A DNA stretch of 64,000 nt, from IMG/VR virus record IMGVR_UViG_3300032675_000009, positions 1 through 64,000 of that record; one strand, 5' to 3'. The translations under genes were made by a program, and so were the position numbers. The stretch is from a virus. Positions 38,801 to 46,840 of this stretch are shown here, piece by piece. The notes under the pieces are model-generated. The model made no database searches. It was not told the origin of the DNA and saw only the letters and a program-made list of their open reading frames with translations. Each line of letters begins with the position of its first letter. The first letter of the stretch is position 1.

Positions 38801-41715
38801 CAGCCAATACGATCGTCCTGCACTCCCTACAGATCTTCTTCAATCCACTGGCGCCTATTCAGCAGGGCCGCATTATGGATTGGTCCGATATCGGACATCC
38901 GTACGACAAGCGGCTGTATGAGGTGACGATCGAGTACAACACGTACGGGCAAAGCGGTGGCGTCCTGTTCGCGATTGACACGTTGAGTGGAATCAATGGA
39001 AACACCTACAACGCGGCGGTCCAGACCTTTACCCTGACAGGAAATCAGCGTAGCAAAATCACCATACCGATCGTCGACGGGACGATCGCCAAGATGGTTC
39101 GCCTTCGGAGCGTTGCCACTGGAGTGAACTACCAAGTGTTCAGCGTGTCTTGGCACAAAGAAAATTACCCGGCCGACACGACGCTCTTCACTGAGTACAG
39201 TGATGTTGGGTATCCCTACCAGAAGTACGTTCAGCAGGTTGTGTTCGACGTTAACACCAACGGTGTTGCCATCCCGGTTGGAATCGATACGGATGGAACA
39301 ATTGCTGAGACCTTGAGTGTCACGGCAACACTGGACACTCGCAAGCAAATATTCACGCTCAACCCAGCGCTCCCGGCGTTCAATATTCGCATTCTCATCA
39401 ACCCGGCAAACATACCGGCCGGCGGCCAGTTTCAATTGTGGTCTGTAAATTACATCGTTCAACCGGTGAATAAAGGCCCAGTGGGACACTCATTCGGCTG
39501 GGACGACCTTGGTCACCTGTACGACAAGAAGCTTCAAACCGTGACATTCGAGTGGGAGAATGCCGGATCTGGAGTTGTGATCAACGTAGACACTTTATCG
39601 GGTATCAATGGGGGGACAGACACAACAGCCGCCATGACGTTCACGCTTACCGGGAATGGTCGATCAAAAAAAACCTTTCCGATTCCGGACGGAATGATCG
39701 TAAAAATGGTCAAGGTATACCCGGCCACCTCGTTGAGTTCGATGACTAATTTCAACATCTGGGGGTATCACTTCACGAAGATTGACTATCCACCAGACAC
39801 TGTAAACTTCACGGACTGGGACGACTTCGGCTACGAGCATCTCAAAATCATTCAGGAGATCGCCTTTGATGTCGACACAAATGGAGTCTCTGCGTCTGTT
39901 CAAATTCTGTCGGATCAGGGGCAGAGCCAAACCTTAACCGTGACGGCGACGAACTCGACTCGAGAACAGATCGTAACCTTAAACCCGGAAATTGTCGGGA
40001 AGAAGTTTCAGTTGCTAATTACACCCGGATCCGGCGGAAAGTTCCAACTCTTCGGATGGAAACCAAAATTTGAGAAGCAGGATCCCGGCCCCGTGTCTCA
40101 CAGTTTTTCCTGGGATGACCTTGGACACATCTACGATAAGAAATTGATCACGGTAGCCTTTGAGTGGCAAAACGCCGGCTCGGGGGTGGTAATGCAAATG
40201 GACACGCTTACTGGGATCGGCGGGAACACTCAGAACACAGCAGTGCAGACGTTCACGCTGACTGGCAATGGGCGCGCCAAGGCCAACTTCCCGATCAGTA
40301 ACGGCGTCATCGCCAAGATGGTAAGGGTTTATCCCCAGACGTCTTCAATTCCCTCAAACTTCGGAATCTGGGGATACAAATTCACAAAGATCGACTATCC
40401 GCCGGACACCGTGTATTTCACCGAATGGAACGATTTTGGCTATGAACACGAGAAGATCATCCAGGAAATCGCATTTGATGTGGACACGAATAATGTCGCT
40501 GCTGCGGTGGAGATTGTTTCCGACGAGGGAACAACACAGACGGTCAACATCACGTCGACCAATGGAACACGCGATCAGATCGTAACCTTAAACCCGGAAA
40601 TTGTCGGGAAGAAGTTTCAGTTGCTAATTACACCCGGATCCGGCGGAAAGTTCCAGTTGTTCGACTGGAAACCAAAGTTCATCAAAAACGACCCGGGGCC
40701 TGTCGAGCATTCCTTTTCCTGGGATGACCTCGGATGGCCTTACGACAAGCTACTGCAGACGGTGGTGATCGAGTATGACGTCAAGGGAAGCCCGGTGACC
40801 ATGCACATGGACACAATAACCGGCGATGGCACCGTTCAGAACATCAACGTCCAGCAGTTTCTACTCAAGGGCCCTACCGCAAGCGGAGCAGTAGGCAGAA
40901 GCAAGGTGTCGTTCCCGATCACCGCTGGTACGATCGCCAAAATGGTTCGGCTGTATCCGGTTTCGGACACGACCCTTTTCCAGATGTGGGGCTACAAGTT
41001 CACCAAGGTAGACTACCCGCCGGACACCGTACTATCAACGGATTGGGAAGACCTTGGGTATGGATGCGACAAGGTATTCCGCGTCTTAACGATCGACGCT
41101 GACACTGGAGGTATTCCAGCTACTGTAAACTTCCAGGTCGACGGGGTGACTCGGTATACGTTTACCATGACGACCACTTCGATTGACCGACAGAGGATTA
41201 TCACGTTGCCGTCGAATCCGGGAGAAATCATGGGTAGAATGGCGCGCTTGGTATTCACGCCCGGGGCAGGTGGGAAGTTTCAGTTGTTCAGCAAGCAGTA
41301 TCAAATCGTGCGCGAACCGTGTGCAGTCACCCAGATAGACACGTTGTCGATTGTTCTCGGACAGGCCGGTTGGAAGTTCATCAAGCAAATCTGGATGGAG
41401 TATGTATCTGCCGTTCCTGTCACGTTTTCTATTTTCACGGACAACAACCAAGTGTTTTACACCGCAACGCTTCCAGCCCAAACCTTTCGGGATGTCCAGC
41501 GCTTTTATCTCCCCAACATCAACGAGGCGAACGGTGTTGTCAATAAGTCAAAGCGCTATAGGTTCTTACTGGCGCCGATTGACGGAGTGACTCCTTTCAA
41601 GTTTTATTACGATGGTAGTCGCATTGAGTACCGGGCGCTCGCAGGAGATCAACGAACGGCGTACCAGCAATTTGTTTTCTCTGAAACCCTAAGCCCAACC
41701 GGCAGCGGAACCTAA
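35872..41715 (+). CDS. very large tail protein (nozzle/stabilisation-like) with tandem domains, 1947 aa
   Basis: AAGGA precedes ATG 35872; an upstream GTG in frame is less likely. The N-terminal 950 residues (VVLSNHGVVLKKDPSQLQDG, then beta-rich sequence with LLAGDPYNPHVVSLSKSGNP and AKHCWCRVDNAIWYLSYDGI) look like the beta-propeller of podovirus nozzle or P22 gp10-type stabilisation proteins. About 1000-1810 is four repeats of about 203 residues, each starting SFSWDDLGHxYDKKL and ending in a Gly-Lys-Phe-Gln-Leu-Phe segment. The repeats are probably carbohydrate-binding arms. Tail placement is firm; exact role inferred. Confidence 0.7.
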   Translation: MDTQKKTVVLSNHGVVLKKDPSQLQDGQYPQLLNVTSLQEESLSIRLGSRKYPNSASLGLIDSLAKLRIGSTDSANPRYAFCAGNLQRITGPYSSYTQVNAGISLGSGRTEAVQYNAGSSGDPYIFFANPGVMLKDNGAYAPLHPWGYFPPTIPVTLGLANPSLAGSEGLVVETTQAGGSARISGVTLSSVTEVNNNYYSFTPSSMNNILPGMLVFVGGVQVLIDGTNVSSFFGYMATTPSPGASITSFYDTVITKVGGGTVNPPVADGSAYYSQYNNAVDWSLSGTAANGYSSDDNVHVGINLSSITDVQMVQVLVFVNGSSTDYYEATLTLPQSQVAGAWFEVDTMKSTFVGVGLAGSGAYSWKNVTGVRVLVTSNNVSGTPTFTAYVGAIYAQGNQGPNSEVTGVSQPYNYLYTFRNPLTGAESNPCVPQVLSSYVSVQNQAVQVTVFGCGTANPGGQPDIQGFGSIAIYRAGGVFADGYYRFVGYSTNPGILGNNVPNSITFVDNQADAAIATNRLIAMDNYPPVVSNLPIPFAGTVASITLISSGSYAGLYQVYLQGYPGYGTTDPQLSTFFGPGSTISIGNGTNVEQCVVIVVGGTVGAGTNYVTVFLQESHYAGDQVTCDFRIGQPCDIALQVADNILLAGDPYNPHVVSLSKSGNPESFPVEVLATGIVNQMNVGSPSNPVYGLVEFNGEIVSLNQSSVYTFYLIQGQMTPPNASPANRGMFAKHCWCRVDNAIWYLSYDGIYAWSGGESAKVTEPINPIFTGQTINGYVPLDYTTFTSGTVAPFSMSYYENYVWVTYIGTDAKKYTMRYSTIYKRWEPIGIGSYGSGSSGYYISAMLTEQDTGRLIAGVYENSGPAAYLYQMESGTTDANDGGATDGIDIAWSVQTPNYTLGDPGVRKQFTDILVEVENVYENIQVSVYEDNSSTPTTETTITTGIRRVVPIPLNLDGSNYANGFEAYAVSFLFSGATANTIVLHSLQIFFNPLAPIQQGRIMDWSDIGHPYDKRLYEVTIEYNTYGQSGGVLFAIDTLSGINGNTYNAAVQTFTLTGNQRSKITIPIVDGTIAKMVRLRSVATGVNYQVFSVSWHKENYPADTTLFTEYSDVGYPYQKYVQQVVFDVNTNGVAIPVGIDTDGTIAETLSVTATLDTRKQIFTLNPALPAFNIRILINPANIPAGGQFQLWSVNYIVQPVNKGPVGHSFGWDDLGHLYDKKLQTVTFEWENAGSGVVINVDTLSGINGGTDTTAAMTFTLTGNGRSKKTFPIPDGMIVKMVKVYPATSLSSMTNFNIWGYHFTKIDYPPDTVNFTDWDDFGYEHLKIIQEIAFDVDTNGVSASVQILSDQGQSQTLTVTATNSTREQIVTLNPEIVGKKFQLLITPGSGGKFQLFGWKPKFEKQDPGPVSHSFSWDDLGHIYDKKLITVAFEWQNAGSGVVMQMDTLTGIGGNTQNTAVQTFTLTGNGRAKANFPISNGVIAKMVRVYPQTSSIPSNFGIWGYKFTKIDYPPDTVYFTEWNDFGYEHEKIIQEIAFDVDTNNVAAAVEIVSDEGTTQTVNITSTNGTRDQIVTLNPEIVGKKFQLLITPGSGGKFQLFDWKPKFIKNDPGPVEHSFSWDDLGWPYDKLLQTVVIEYDVKGSPVTMHMDTITGDGTVQNINVQQFLLKGPTASGAVGRSKVSFPITAGTIAKMVRLYPVSDTTLFQMWGYKFTKVDYPPDTVLSTDWEDLGYGCDKVFRVLTIDADTGGIPATVNFQVDGVTRYTFTMTTTSIDRQRIITLPSNPGEIMGRMARLVFTPGAGGKFQLFSKQYQIVREPCAVTQIDTLSIVLGQAGWKFIKQIWMEYVSAVPVTFSIFTDNNQVFYTATLPAQTFRDVQRFYLPNINEANGVVNKSKRYRFLLAPIDGVTPFKFYYDGSRIEYRALAGDQRTAYQQFVFSETLSPTGSGT
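38874..41300. repeat. about 610-bp tandem domain repeat, four units
   Basis: Units begin near 38878, 39484, 40096 and 40706. An 80-bp stretch is identical between 39967-40046 and 40576-40655, whereas the rest of the two units differs clearly, which suggests gene conversion between units. Confidence 0.8.
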
Positions 41716-41716
41716 T

Positions 41717-43552
41717 ATGACGACGACTCCAAATCCTGCCCCTGGGTCAGTGCCGTCTGTTTCGAATGGTGCGGTAAATCTTCCGACTGTAACGTCGGCA
41801 GATATTCAGGATCCGAATCTAACTCGGCTGAATCGGGTTTTCAAGCTCATTGGAAACCTGCTAACCAATGTGACCGGCGGTAATGGGCCATTCACGTTCC
41901 TGTCAAACATTTCGGCGCCTTCGATATATAGCACCTTGGGAGATCCTTCGGCAACGCCAAGTGCTAATCAGTTCCTGACATTGGCGGCGGCTGAAAAAAT
42001 ATTTGGCGAGGGGTCGCAGGGCCCAGCCGGGCCGCCTGGTGCAATCGTAAGCACCGTTGAAATCGAAAGTCGAAAAGGGATAACCCTAACGGGCGCGACG
42101 CCAGCGGAGGTGGCTATTCTCCTGGGAGAGCGACCCTCGCTAAATTCATTCAATGGAGTTGGAGATGGGGCTACGGATAACCGAAACGCGCTTCAGTCTC
42201 TAATCAACGCCGTTAGTGCGATAGGCGGGGGAACAGTCAATATACCAGCCGGCAATTACCTATTGTCAAACTACGTGCTGGTCCCCGGAAATGTGTGGAT
42301 CGTTGGTTTCGGCGTGGCGTCACAATTGACGCGGGGCGGCGCGATTACGTCCGGATTCGGACTCCTCACGGTGCAGGCCGGATCCAGTAATGTCCTTTTC
42401 AGTAATTTTTTGATCGAAGGATCAACCCCAACGCCGACAACGGTTAACTATTCGTCGGTTGTATCTCCCGAGCAGGCGAACTTCATTGCGAATACCTCGA
42501 TCTGGATACAGCCTGGCGTGAGTGGATTCATGATGAATTCGGTCACGATACAGCACACCGGTGGATATTCGTGTTTCATTGATGTCCGCACCGCGACAAG
42601 TTCCAATTTCAAGTTCAACCAGTGTTACTTTACCAATAATCGGCCGTTTCTATTCACGGACGGGACCTACACCACCGGTGGATGGCCCGGCGGGATCTAC
42701 GTGTCCGGGGTGTGCTCCTCGGGGGCGCCGTACTATCTCAATGGCCTACGTGCAACGGATTGTCACTGGAGTAGAAACGCCGGAACATGCCTGTGGTCGC
42801 ATTCAAATGATTTCTATGTTCAGCACCTTCTCTTCCGTGTGAGTGGTTGCACGTTCGAGGACTGCGGGCTCGACGGCGTTCTCTTTGGCAATGTGGCCGG
42901 CGGCGGCGTGAGAGATTGCGATTTTCACCGGATCGGCTACACAACCACTTCGGACACATCGACACCGACGCCCGGATACATCCCCGGCAAGTACGCGGTG
43001 GCGATCGACACGGCTGGCTATGCGACAAACATCTGTCACTCCAACAACACGATGATGTCGATCAACGGCGGGGGATACGACCTAGACGGCATGCGGAATA
43101 GCGTTATCCAGGGCGGCAGTATGTACATTCCGTACCCAACCGATCCACTATACGGGACAGACAGCGTGTCCGAATTCGGATATTTGGTTCTTGGGGTTCA
43201 GACACAAGTAACCAAAGGAATCAACTTCGGGAACACCAATCAAAACGGGGCAGCTAACGGAATCAGCATTCAGGGAGTGCTCATCAACAACATGGGCGAG
43301 ACTGCGGTTTCCATGAGTTACGCAAAGTATTGCGTTGTTCAGGGTTGCAATATTACACATCCGGCAACGGCTCAGACGACACCGGTCGTCTACAACGGAA
43401 CTACCGGTGGCTCCCCGGCGGACGAATTTTATTGCTACCTGAACACCGTCACCGGAAACACATTCAACTACGCCGGCGGAAATTTTTGCGTCTCGGAACA
43501 AGGTGGCGAGTGTTCCGGCAATAACACGTACGGGAATATCATAATCGTATGA
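41717..43552 (+). CDS. tailspike with pectate-lyase-type beta-helix, 611 aa
   Basis: Starts two bases after the nozzle-like gene. Residues about 1-115 are a virion-binding head with a collagen-like GPAGPPGAI. From about 145 the hallmark FNGVGDGATDNRNALQSLIN and AIGGGTVNIPAGNYLL of pectate-lyase superfamily tailspikes leads to a right-handed beta-helix with many N/G/C turns. Expected to bind or cut host surface polysaccharide. Active-site residues cannot be assigned from sequence alone. A dispersed-palindrome core lies at 42349. Confidence 0.85.
   Translation: MTTTPNPAPGSVPSVSNGAVNLPTVTSADIQDPNLTRLNRVFKLIGNLLTNVTGGNGPFTFLSNISAPSIYSTLGDPSATPSANQFLTLAAAEKIFGEGSQGPAGPPGAIVSTVEIESRKGITLTGATPAEVAILLGERPSLNSFNGVGDGATDNRNALQSLINAVSAIGGGTVNIPAGNYLLSNYVLVPGNVWIVGFGVASQLTRGGAITSGFGLLTVQAGSSNVLFSNFLIEGSTPTPTTVNYSSVVSPEQANFIANTSIWIQPGVSGFMMNSVTIQHTGGYSCFIDVRTATSSNFKFNQCYFTNNRPFLFTDGTYTTGGWPGGIYVSGVCSSGAPYYLNGLRATDCHWSRNAGTCLWSHSNDFYVQHLLFRVSGCTFEDCGLDGVLFGNVAGGGVRDCDFHRIGYTTTSDTSTPTPGYIPGKYAVAIDTAGYATNICHSNNTMMSINGGGYDLDGMRNSVIQGGSMYIPYPTDPLYGTDSVSEFGYLVLGVQTQVTKGINFGNTNQNGAANGISIQGVLINNMGETAVSMSYAKYCVVQGCNITHPATAQTTPVVYNGTTGGSPADEFYCYLNTVTGNTFNYAGGNFCVSEQGGECSGNNTYGNIIIV
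42349..42362. repeat. dispersed palindrome core in the tailspike gene
   Basis: GTCCGGATTCGGAC, exact 14-bp core, coding S-G-F-G within the beta-helix. Confidence 0.7.
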
Positions 43553-44991
43553 GCTACGGAGAAATCATAAACGAGTCGGGCTCTGGAAGCTTAAGTACCA
43601 GGGTGTACAGTAGTTTGTCTCCGGGCATCACCGGCGGGCGCCAGCAAATCAATGTTCAGTGCGAGGGGTATGGATCCACGGCGGCGCTCAAGTGGTACAA
43701 CGTCACCGCGTCTGGATCTCAACAAATACTTTCACTGGCGGTGGCCGGCGCCAACGGGGGTCCGCTACTCAACGTCAGCGCGGGCGGAGCGGCTGGCACC
43801 GGTGCGTTTTCAACCGGGAATTTTTCTAGCATTGGAATAGCCAACTCTGTCACCACTCAGCGCTTATTCAGTATTGGGGGATTCATCGCGGCCGAAAATA
43901 CTGGAACAACCGATAGTGCGGCCGCGAACAGTCTCGAGGGGGCAAGCCACAATCCTGCCACGTATGGCCTATTGCAGTACACGGCCGGCGTGTGGCAGCA
44001 AAGCGTGGCGACTGATAGTTCGGCTCATCGCATCTGGACGACGCTTGGAGGAGGGGGCTCATCCGGGGCGGTTGATCTAGTGCAACTCAGCGATGGAAGT
44101 GGAGGGTTCACATCGTCAGTGAATCTGTTTTTCACTCCAGCATCTCAATTGCTGACGGTTGATGGGATAACGGCAACCGCCGGCATCTACGCAAGCAACT
44201 GCTTCATTCAGGCCGACCAAGGTTTTTACACTACCTCGTCATCCTCTACCGCGATTAATGTGCCTTCTGGCGGAGTAACTGCGCTGTCTCTGATTTCGAT
44301 ACGAAACGACGGAAGCCCCGGGTTGACAGTTTATGGCAATAGTTCGGCGGCCGTGTCTCTGAATATTCAGAACATTGTGAGCGGGGGGCGGTCGTGGATT
44401 CTGGGCACGGCGGGCACAAGCGGAGTCGCAGCGGTTGGCGACTTGTTCTTGTACGACGCAACAGCCGGGCTCACTCGACTCACGATGGATTCCACGGGCC
44501 TTTTGACTGTTGGAAACTTGACGGCACAGGGAATTACGTGCCAAGGCGTGTCGGCTAAAACGTACACAATCGGAGCCGCTGAGTATGCTTGGTGGAACGG
44601 AAGCGGCTATATCTACGCAGCAAACTCGACGACGAGCGGGAGTCCCTCATCTGTGACGATCAGTGGTGGTATCACCACGGCCATCACTTACGTGTCAGAC
44701 GCGACCATGAAAACCATTCTTTCCCGCCCTCGGTATGGCCTCAAGGATTTGGTCGGCCTGCAGGTGGCGGAGTATGTCTGGAATGATCAATCGCGCGCGC
44801 TGTACGGAAACCTTGGGACCGAGAGAACCATAGGATTTATTGCTCAAGACGTCAAGGATCGGATGCCTGACGCGTGCTTCCTTGATCAGTTCGGAAAAAT
44901 CGGATTTCACAAAGACGCCATTCTCGGGGCGCTGGTTAATGCGGTTAATGAATTGAAGCGGGAAATAGGTAAACTGAAAGGGCAAATATGA
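43549..44991 (+). CDS. tail fibre with C-terminal S74 chaperone, 480 aa
   Basis: ATGA overlap with the tailspike stop. The N-terminal 380 residues are Gly/Ser/Thr-rich beta fibre. The C-terminal 100 residues are a peptidase S74 intramolecular chaperone: TYVSDATMKTIL with the Ser and Lys of the self-cleaving dyad, GLQVAEYVWNDQ, RTIGFIAQDVKDRMPDA, then a trimerising helix (AILGALVNAVNELKREIGKL). The chaperone folds the trimer and cuts itself off. Probably assembles beside the tailspike. Confidence 0.88.
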   Translation: MSYGEIINESGSGSLSTRVYSSLSPGITGGRQQINVQCEGYGSTAALKWYNVTASGSQQILSLAVAGANGGPLLNVSAGGAAGTGAFSTGNFSSIGIANSVTTQRLFSIGGFIAAENTGTTDSAAANSLEGASHNPATYGLLQYTAGVWQQSVATDSSAHRIWTTLGGGGSSGAVDLVQLSDGSGGFTSSVNLFFTPASQLLTVDGITATAGIYASNCFIQADQGFYTTSSSSTAINVPSGGVTALSLISIRNDGSPGLTVYGNSSAAVSLNIQNIVSGGRSWILGTAGTSGVAAVGDLFLYDATAGLTRLTMDSTGLLTVGNLTAQGITCQGVSAKTYTIGAAEYAWWNGSGYIYAANSTTSGSPSSVTISGGITTAITYVSDATMKTILSRPRYGLKDLVGLQVAEYVWNDQSRALYGNLGTERTIGFIAQDVKDRMPDACFLDQFGKIGFHKDAILGALVNAVNELKREIGKLKGQI

Positions 44992-45377
44992 AAAAGCCGG
45001 GACTGGTCGACGGAAAGTCCGCATTGAAAATTGGTCCATTAGGCTGTATCAACCTCATGGAGCTATTGACATTCAAGGGGCCGGCTTCCGAAAAGCAAGT
45101 CAGGCTTGACCTGCACGGATATTTCTCCAAGGAATTGAGGTCGTTCGGGGGGCGGATTGAATACGTCGAAAAGGATGGCAGTATTGGAATCAACTCGGTA
45201 CTGGCAAAAAAAATTGGCGAGGAGTCGGCGTCAATCCCCCTGTCCGGTAACGAATGGGCCGTTCTGAAATCGGTGATGTTGATGCCGGATCGGCCGGTCG
45301 GTATTTTTGAAACGTGGGATGATCATGTCTTGGCTCAAATCAAAGCTCGCGAAAACTCTCCGGCTCCGACTGCTTAG
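44988..45377 (+). CDS. hypothetical protein after the fibre gene, 129 aa
   Basis: ATGA overlap with the fibre gene. A mixed alpha/beta protein (ALKIGPLGCINLMELLTFKG, IPLSGNEWAVLKSVMLMPDR) without membrane segment. The position suggests a fibre-assembly chaperone or attachment factor, but no family is recognised. Confidence 0.6.
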   Translation: MKKPGLVDGKSALKIGPLGCINLMELLTFKGPASEKQVRLDLHGYFSKELRSFGGRIEYVEKDGSIGINSVLAKKIGEESASIPLSGNEWAVLKSVMLMPDRPVGIFETWDDHVLAQIKARENSPAPTA

Positions 45378-45431
45378 GGCGTCGTGGTCTATTCACGACA
45401 ACTGGCGAGACTGGTGCGGCCGGTAATGCTT

Positions 45432-45437
45432 TAGAAT
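45432..45437 (+). promoter_or_regulatory. TAGAAT -10 box with coupled mini-ORF
   Basis: GCTTTAGAAT is followed after two bases by ATGGCGAAGCTATGA, a four-codon ORF whose stop overlaps the ATG of the 45451 gene. The leader is at most about seven bases to the real start. The -35 is unclear. Confidence 0.4.
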
Positions 45438-45450
45438 AGATGGCGAAGCT

Positions 45451-46038
45451 ATGACCGGACAGACCATAAACTCGCTCGGGGGAACGCTGTTCATCATTAA
45501 ACGGCCTCCGCAGGAAGCACTGGCTACAGTCTACATACGACTGAAGCAAGAAGGCCAGCTCGAGCGCGTATGGTATAGCCGGCCAACTAGCTTACTTGAC
45601 GTCCTGCAGTGGGCGGCCCTCCCCAACAATATTACCTACGCCGGCTGTTTTCAGAAGACCGGTTCGGACCAAGTAGAATTGTGCGGCATTGGCTGGATCA
45701 ACGAGGTGACCGCACTGGGCGTTGGTAAGTATCGGGGTGAGGTCGGCATGGCATTTCTTCGGGAATGGCAGTACGACAATATTCCATTGGAATTGTGCTC
45801 GATGATGATCGAGGACGGGTTTACTCACGAGGGCCTGGATGTGGTGTTCGGGACCACACCGGTGAAGAATCCGGCGGCGATTCGATTTGTAAAGAAGATT
45901 GGGTTTCGCGAGGTGGGGACTGCACCGCGCTTTGTTTCCTGGAAGGGCGAACCGTGCGACGCGTTGATATCATGCGTCACAAAAGAAGAATGGTTCGGTC
46001 AACGTGCATGTCCGGATTCGGACATGGAGGCGGCATAG
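45451..46038 (+). CDS. GNAT-like acetyltransferase, 195 aa
   Basis: The C-terminal half resembles GNAT N-acetyltransferases: VVFGTTPVKNPAAIRFVKKI followed by GFREVGTAPRFV, the usual last helix and strand around acetyl-CoA ('N-A-A-x-x-F-x-x-K-x-GF'). The N-terminal half is divergent. Phage GNAT proteins of this type sit among virion genes; targets are unknown. The end CPDSDM is coded by a dispersed-palindrome copy, so the C-terminus may have been altered by it. Confidence 0.65.
   Translation: MTGQTINSLGGTLFIIKRPPQEALATVYIRLKQEGQLERVWYSRPTSLLDVLQWAALPNNITYAGCFQKTGSDQVELCGIGWINEVTALGVGKYRGEVGMAFLREWQYDNIPLELCSMMIEDGFTHEGLDVVFGTTPVKNPAAIRFVKKIGFREVGTAPRFVSWKGEPCDALISCVTKEEWFGQRACPDSDMEAA
46007..46026. 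repeat. dispersed palindrome at the end of the GNAT-like gene
   Basis: Full 20-bp copy CATGTCCGGATTCGGACATG, 12 bases before the stop of the GNAT-like gene. Confidence 0.85.
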
Positions 46039-46039
46039 C

Positions 46040-46837
46040 ATGGGTGGTCCAAGTCAAGCACAGACGCAGCAGCAAAATATCGCGGCACAGCAGAATCAAG
46101 AAGGTCTTGCCCTCGAACAGCAGTCGCTCAATCTTCAGCAGCAGGGCTTGAACGAAGAGCAGCCGGCCATTAACTATTACACGGCGCTTACCAGCGGGAA
46201 TCCGAACTTGGCGCTGTCTGCCGCCGCGCCACAGGTATCGCAGATTTCTAAGTCGGCCAACACCGCGCAGCAGCAGATCGCTGATACGATCGCGCCTGGC
46301 GCCGCGCAGCAGATCGCGCAGGGGCAGGTCATCCAGGGCGCCAATACCCAACTGGCGAACACGCTGAACACGACCGAGACATCGGCGTTCGACAAGCTGG
46401 CGAACTTGGGCGCGGGCATCGGCGCGTTCTCATTGCAGGACTTGGGCGCCGGCCTCGGTTCGGTGCAAAGTTCCGCGAGCAACTATGGGCAGGTGAGCCA
46501 AGAGCAGAACGCACAGAAGGCGAGCACACTTGGCCTACTCGGTGGATTGGCTGGAACTGGAGCATCGTTCTTCCCTACCTATTCTGATCGTCGATTGAAA
46601 GGAAATGTTGTGTTTATCGGCCGGATCGGGCCGGTCAACATCTACGAGTTCAAATTCATCGGCCAGTCGCACCGGGAGATTGGCGTCATCGCGCAAGAGG
46701 TTCACGCGATCTATCCGCAGGTGGTACATGTTGGCGGCGAGGATCCGGCCGTTGATCCTTGGACGGTTGACTACTGGGCGCTCAAGCGAATCATTGGGCA
46801 GTTCTACTCGGGGCGCGTGTTCGGGAAGGCGGCGTAG
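46040..46837 (+). CDS. internal virion protein with S74-like C-terminus, 265 aa
   Basis: Starts one base after the previous stop. Residues 1-180 are Gln/Ala-rich and helical (QTQQQNIAAQQNQEGLALEQ), typical of small podovirus ejection proteins. The C-terminus is a peptidase S74-type domain: SDRRLKGNVVFIGRIGPVNI, YEFKFIGQSHREIGVIAQEV, DYWALKRIIGQF. The combination in a Gln-rich internal protein is seen in other phage genomes. Ser/Lys dyad present, so self-cleavage is possible. Confidence 0.75.
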   Translation: MGGPSQAQTQQQNIAAQQNQEGLALEQQSLNLQQQGLNEEQPAINYYTALTSGNPNLALSAAAPQVSQISKSANTAQQQIADTIAPGAAQQIAQGQVIQGANTQLANTLNTTETSAFDKLANLGAGIGAFSLQDLGAGLGSVQSSASNYGQVSQEQNAQKASTLGLLGGLAGTGASFFPTYSDRRLKGNVVFIGRIGPVNIYEFKFIGQSHREIGVIAQEVHAIYPQVVHVGGEDPAVDPWTVDYWALKRIIGQFYSGRVFGKAA

Positions 46838-46840
46838 GCC

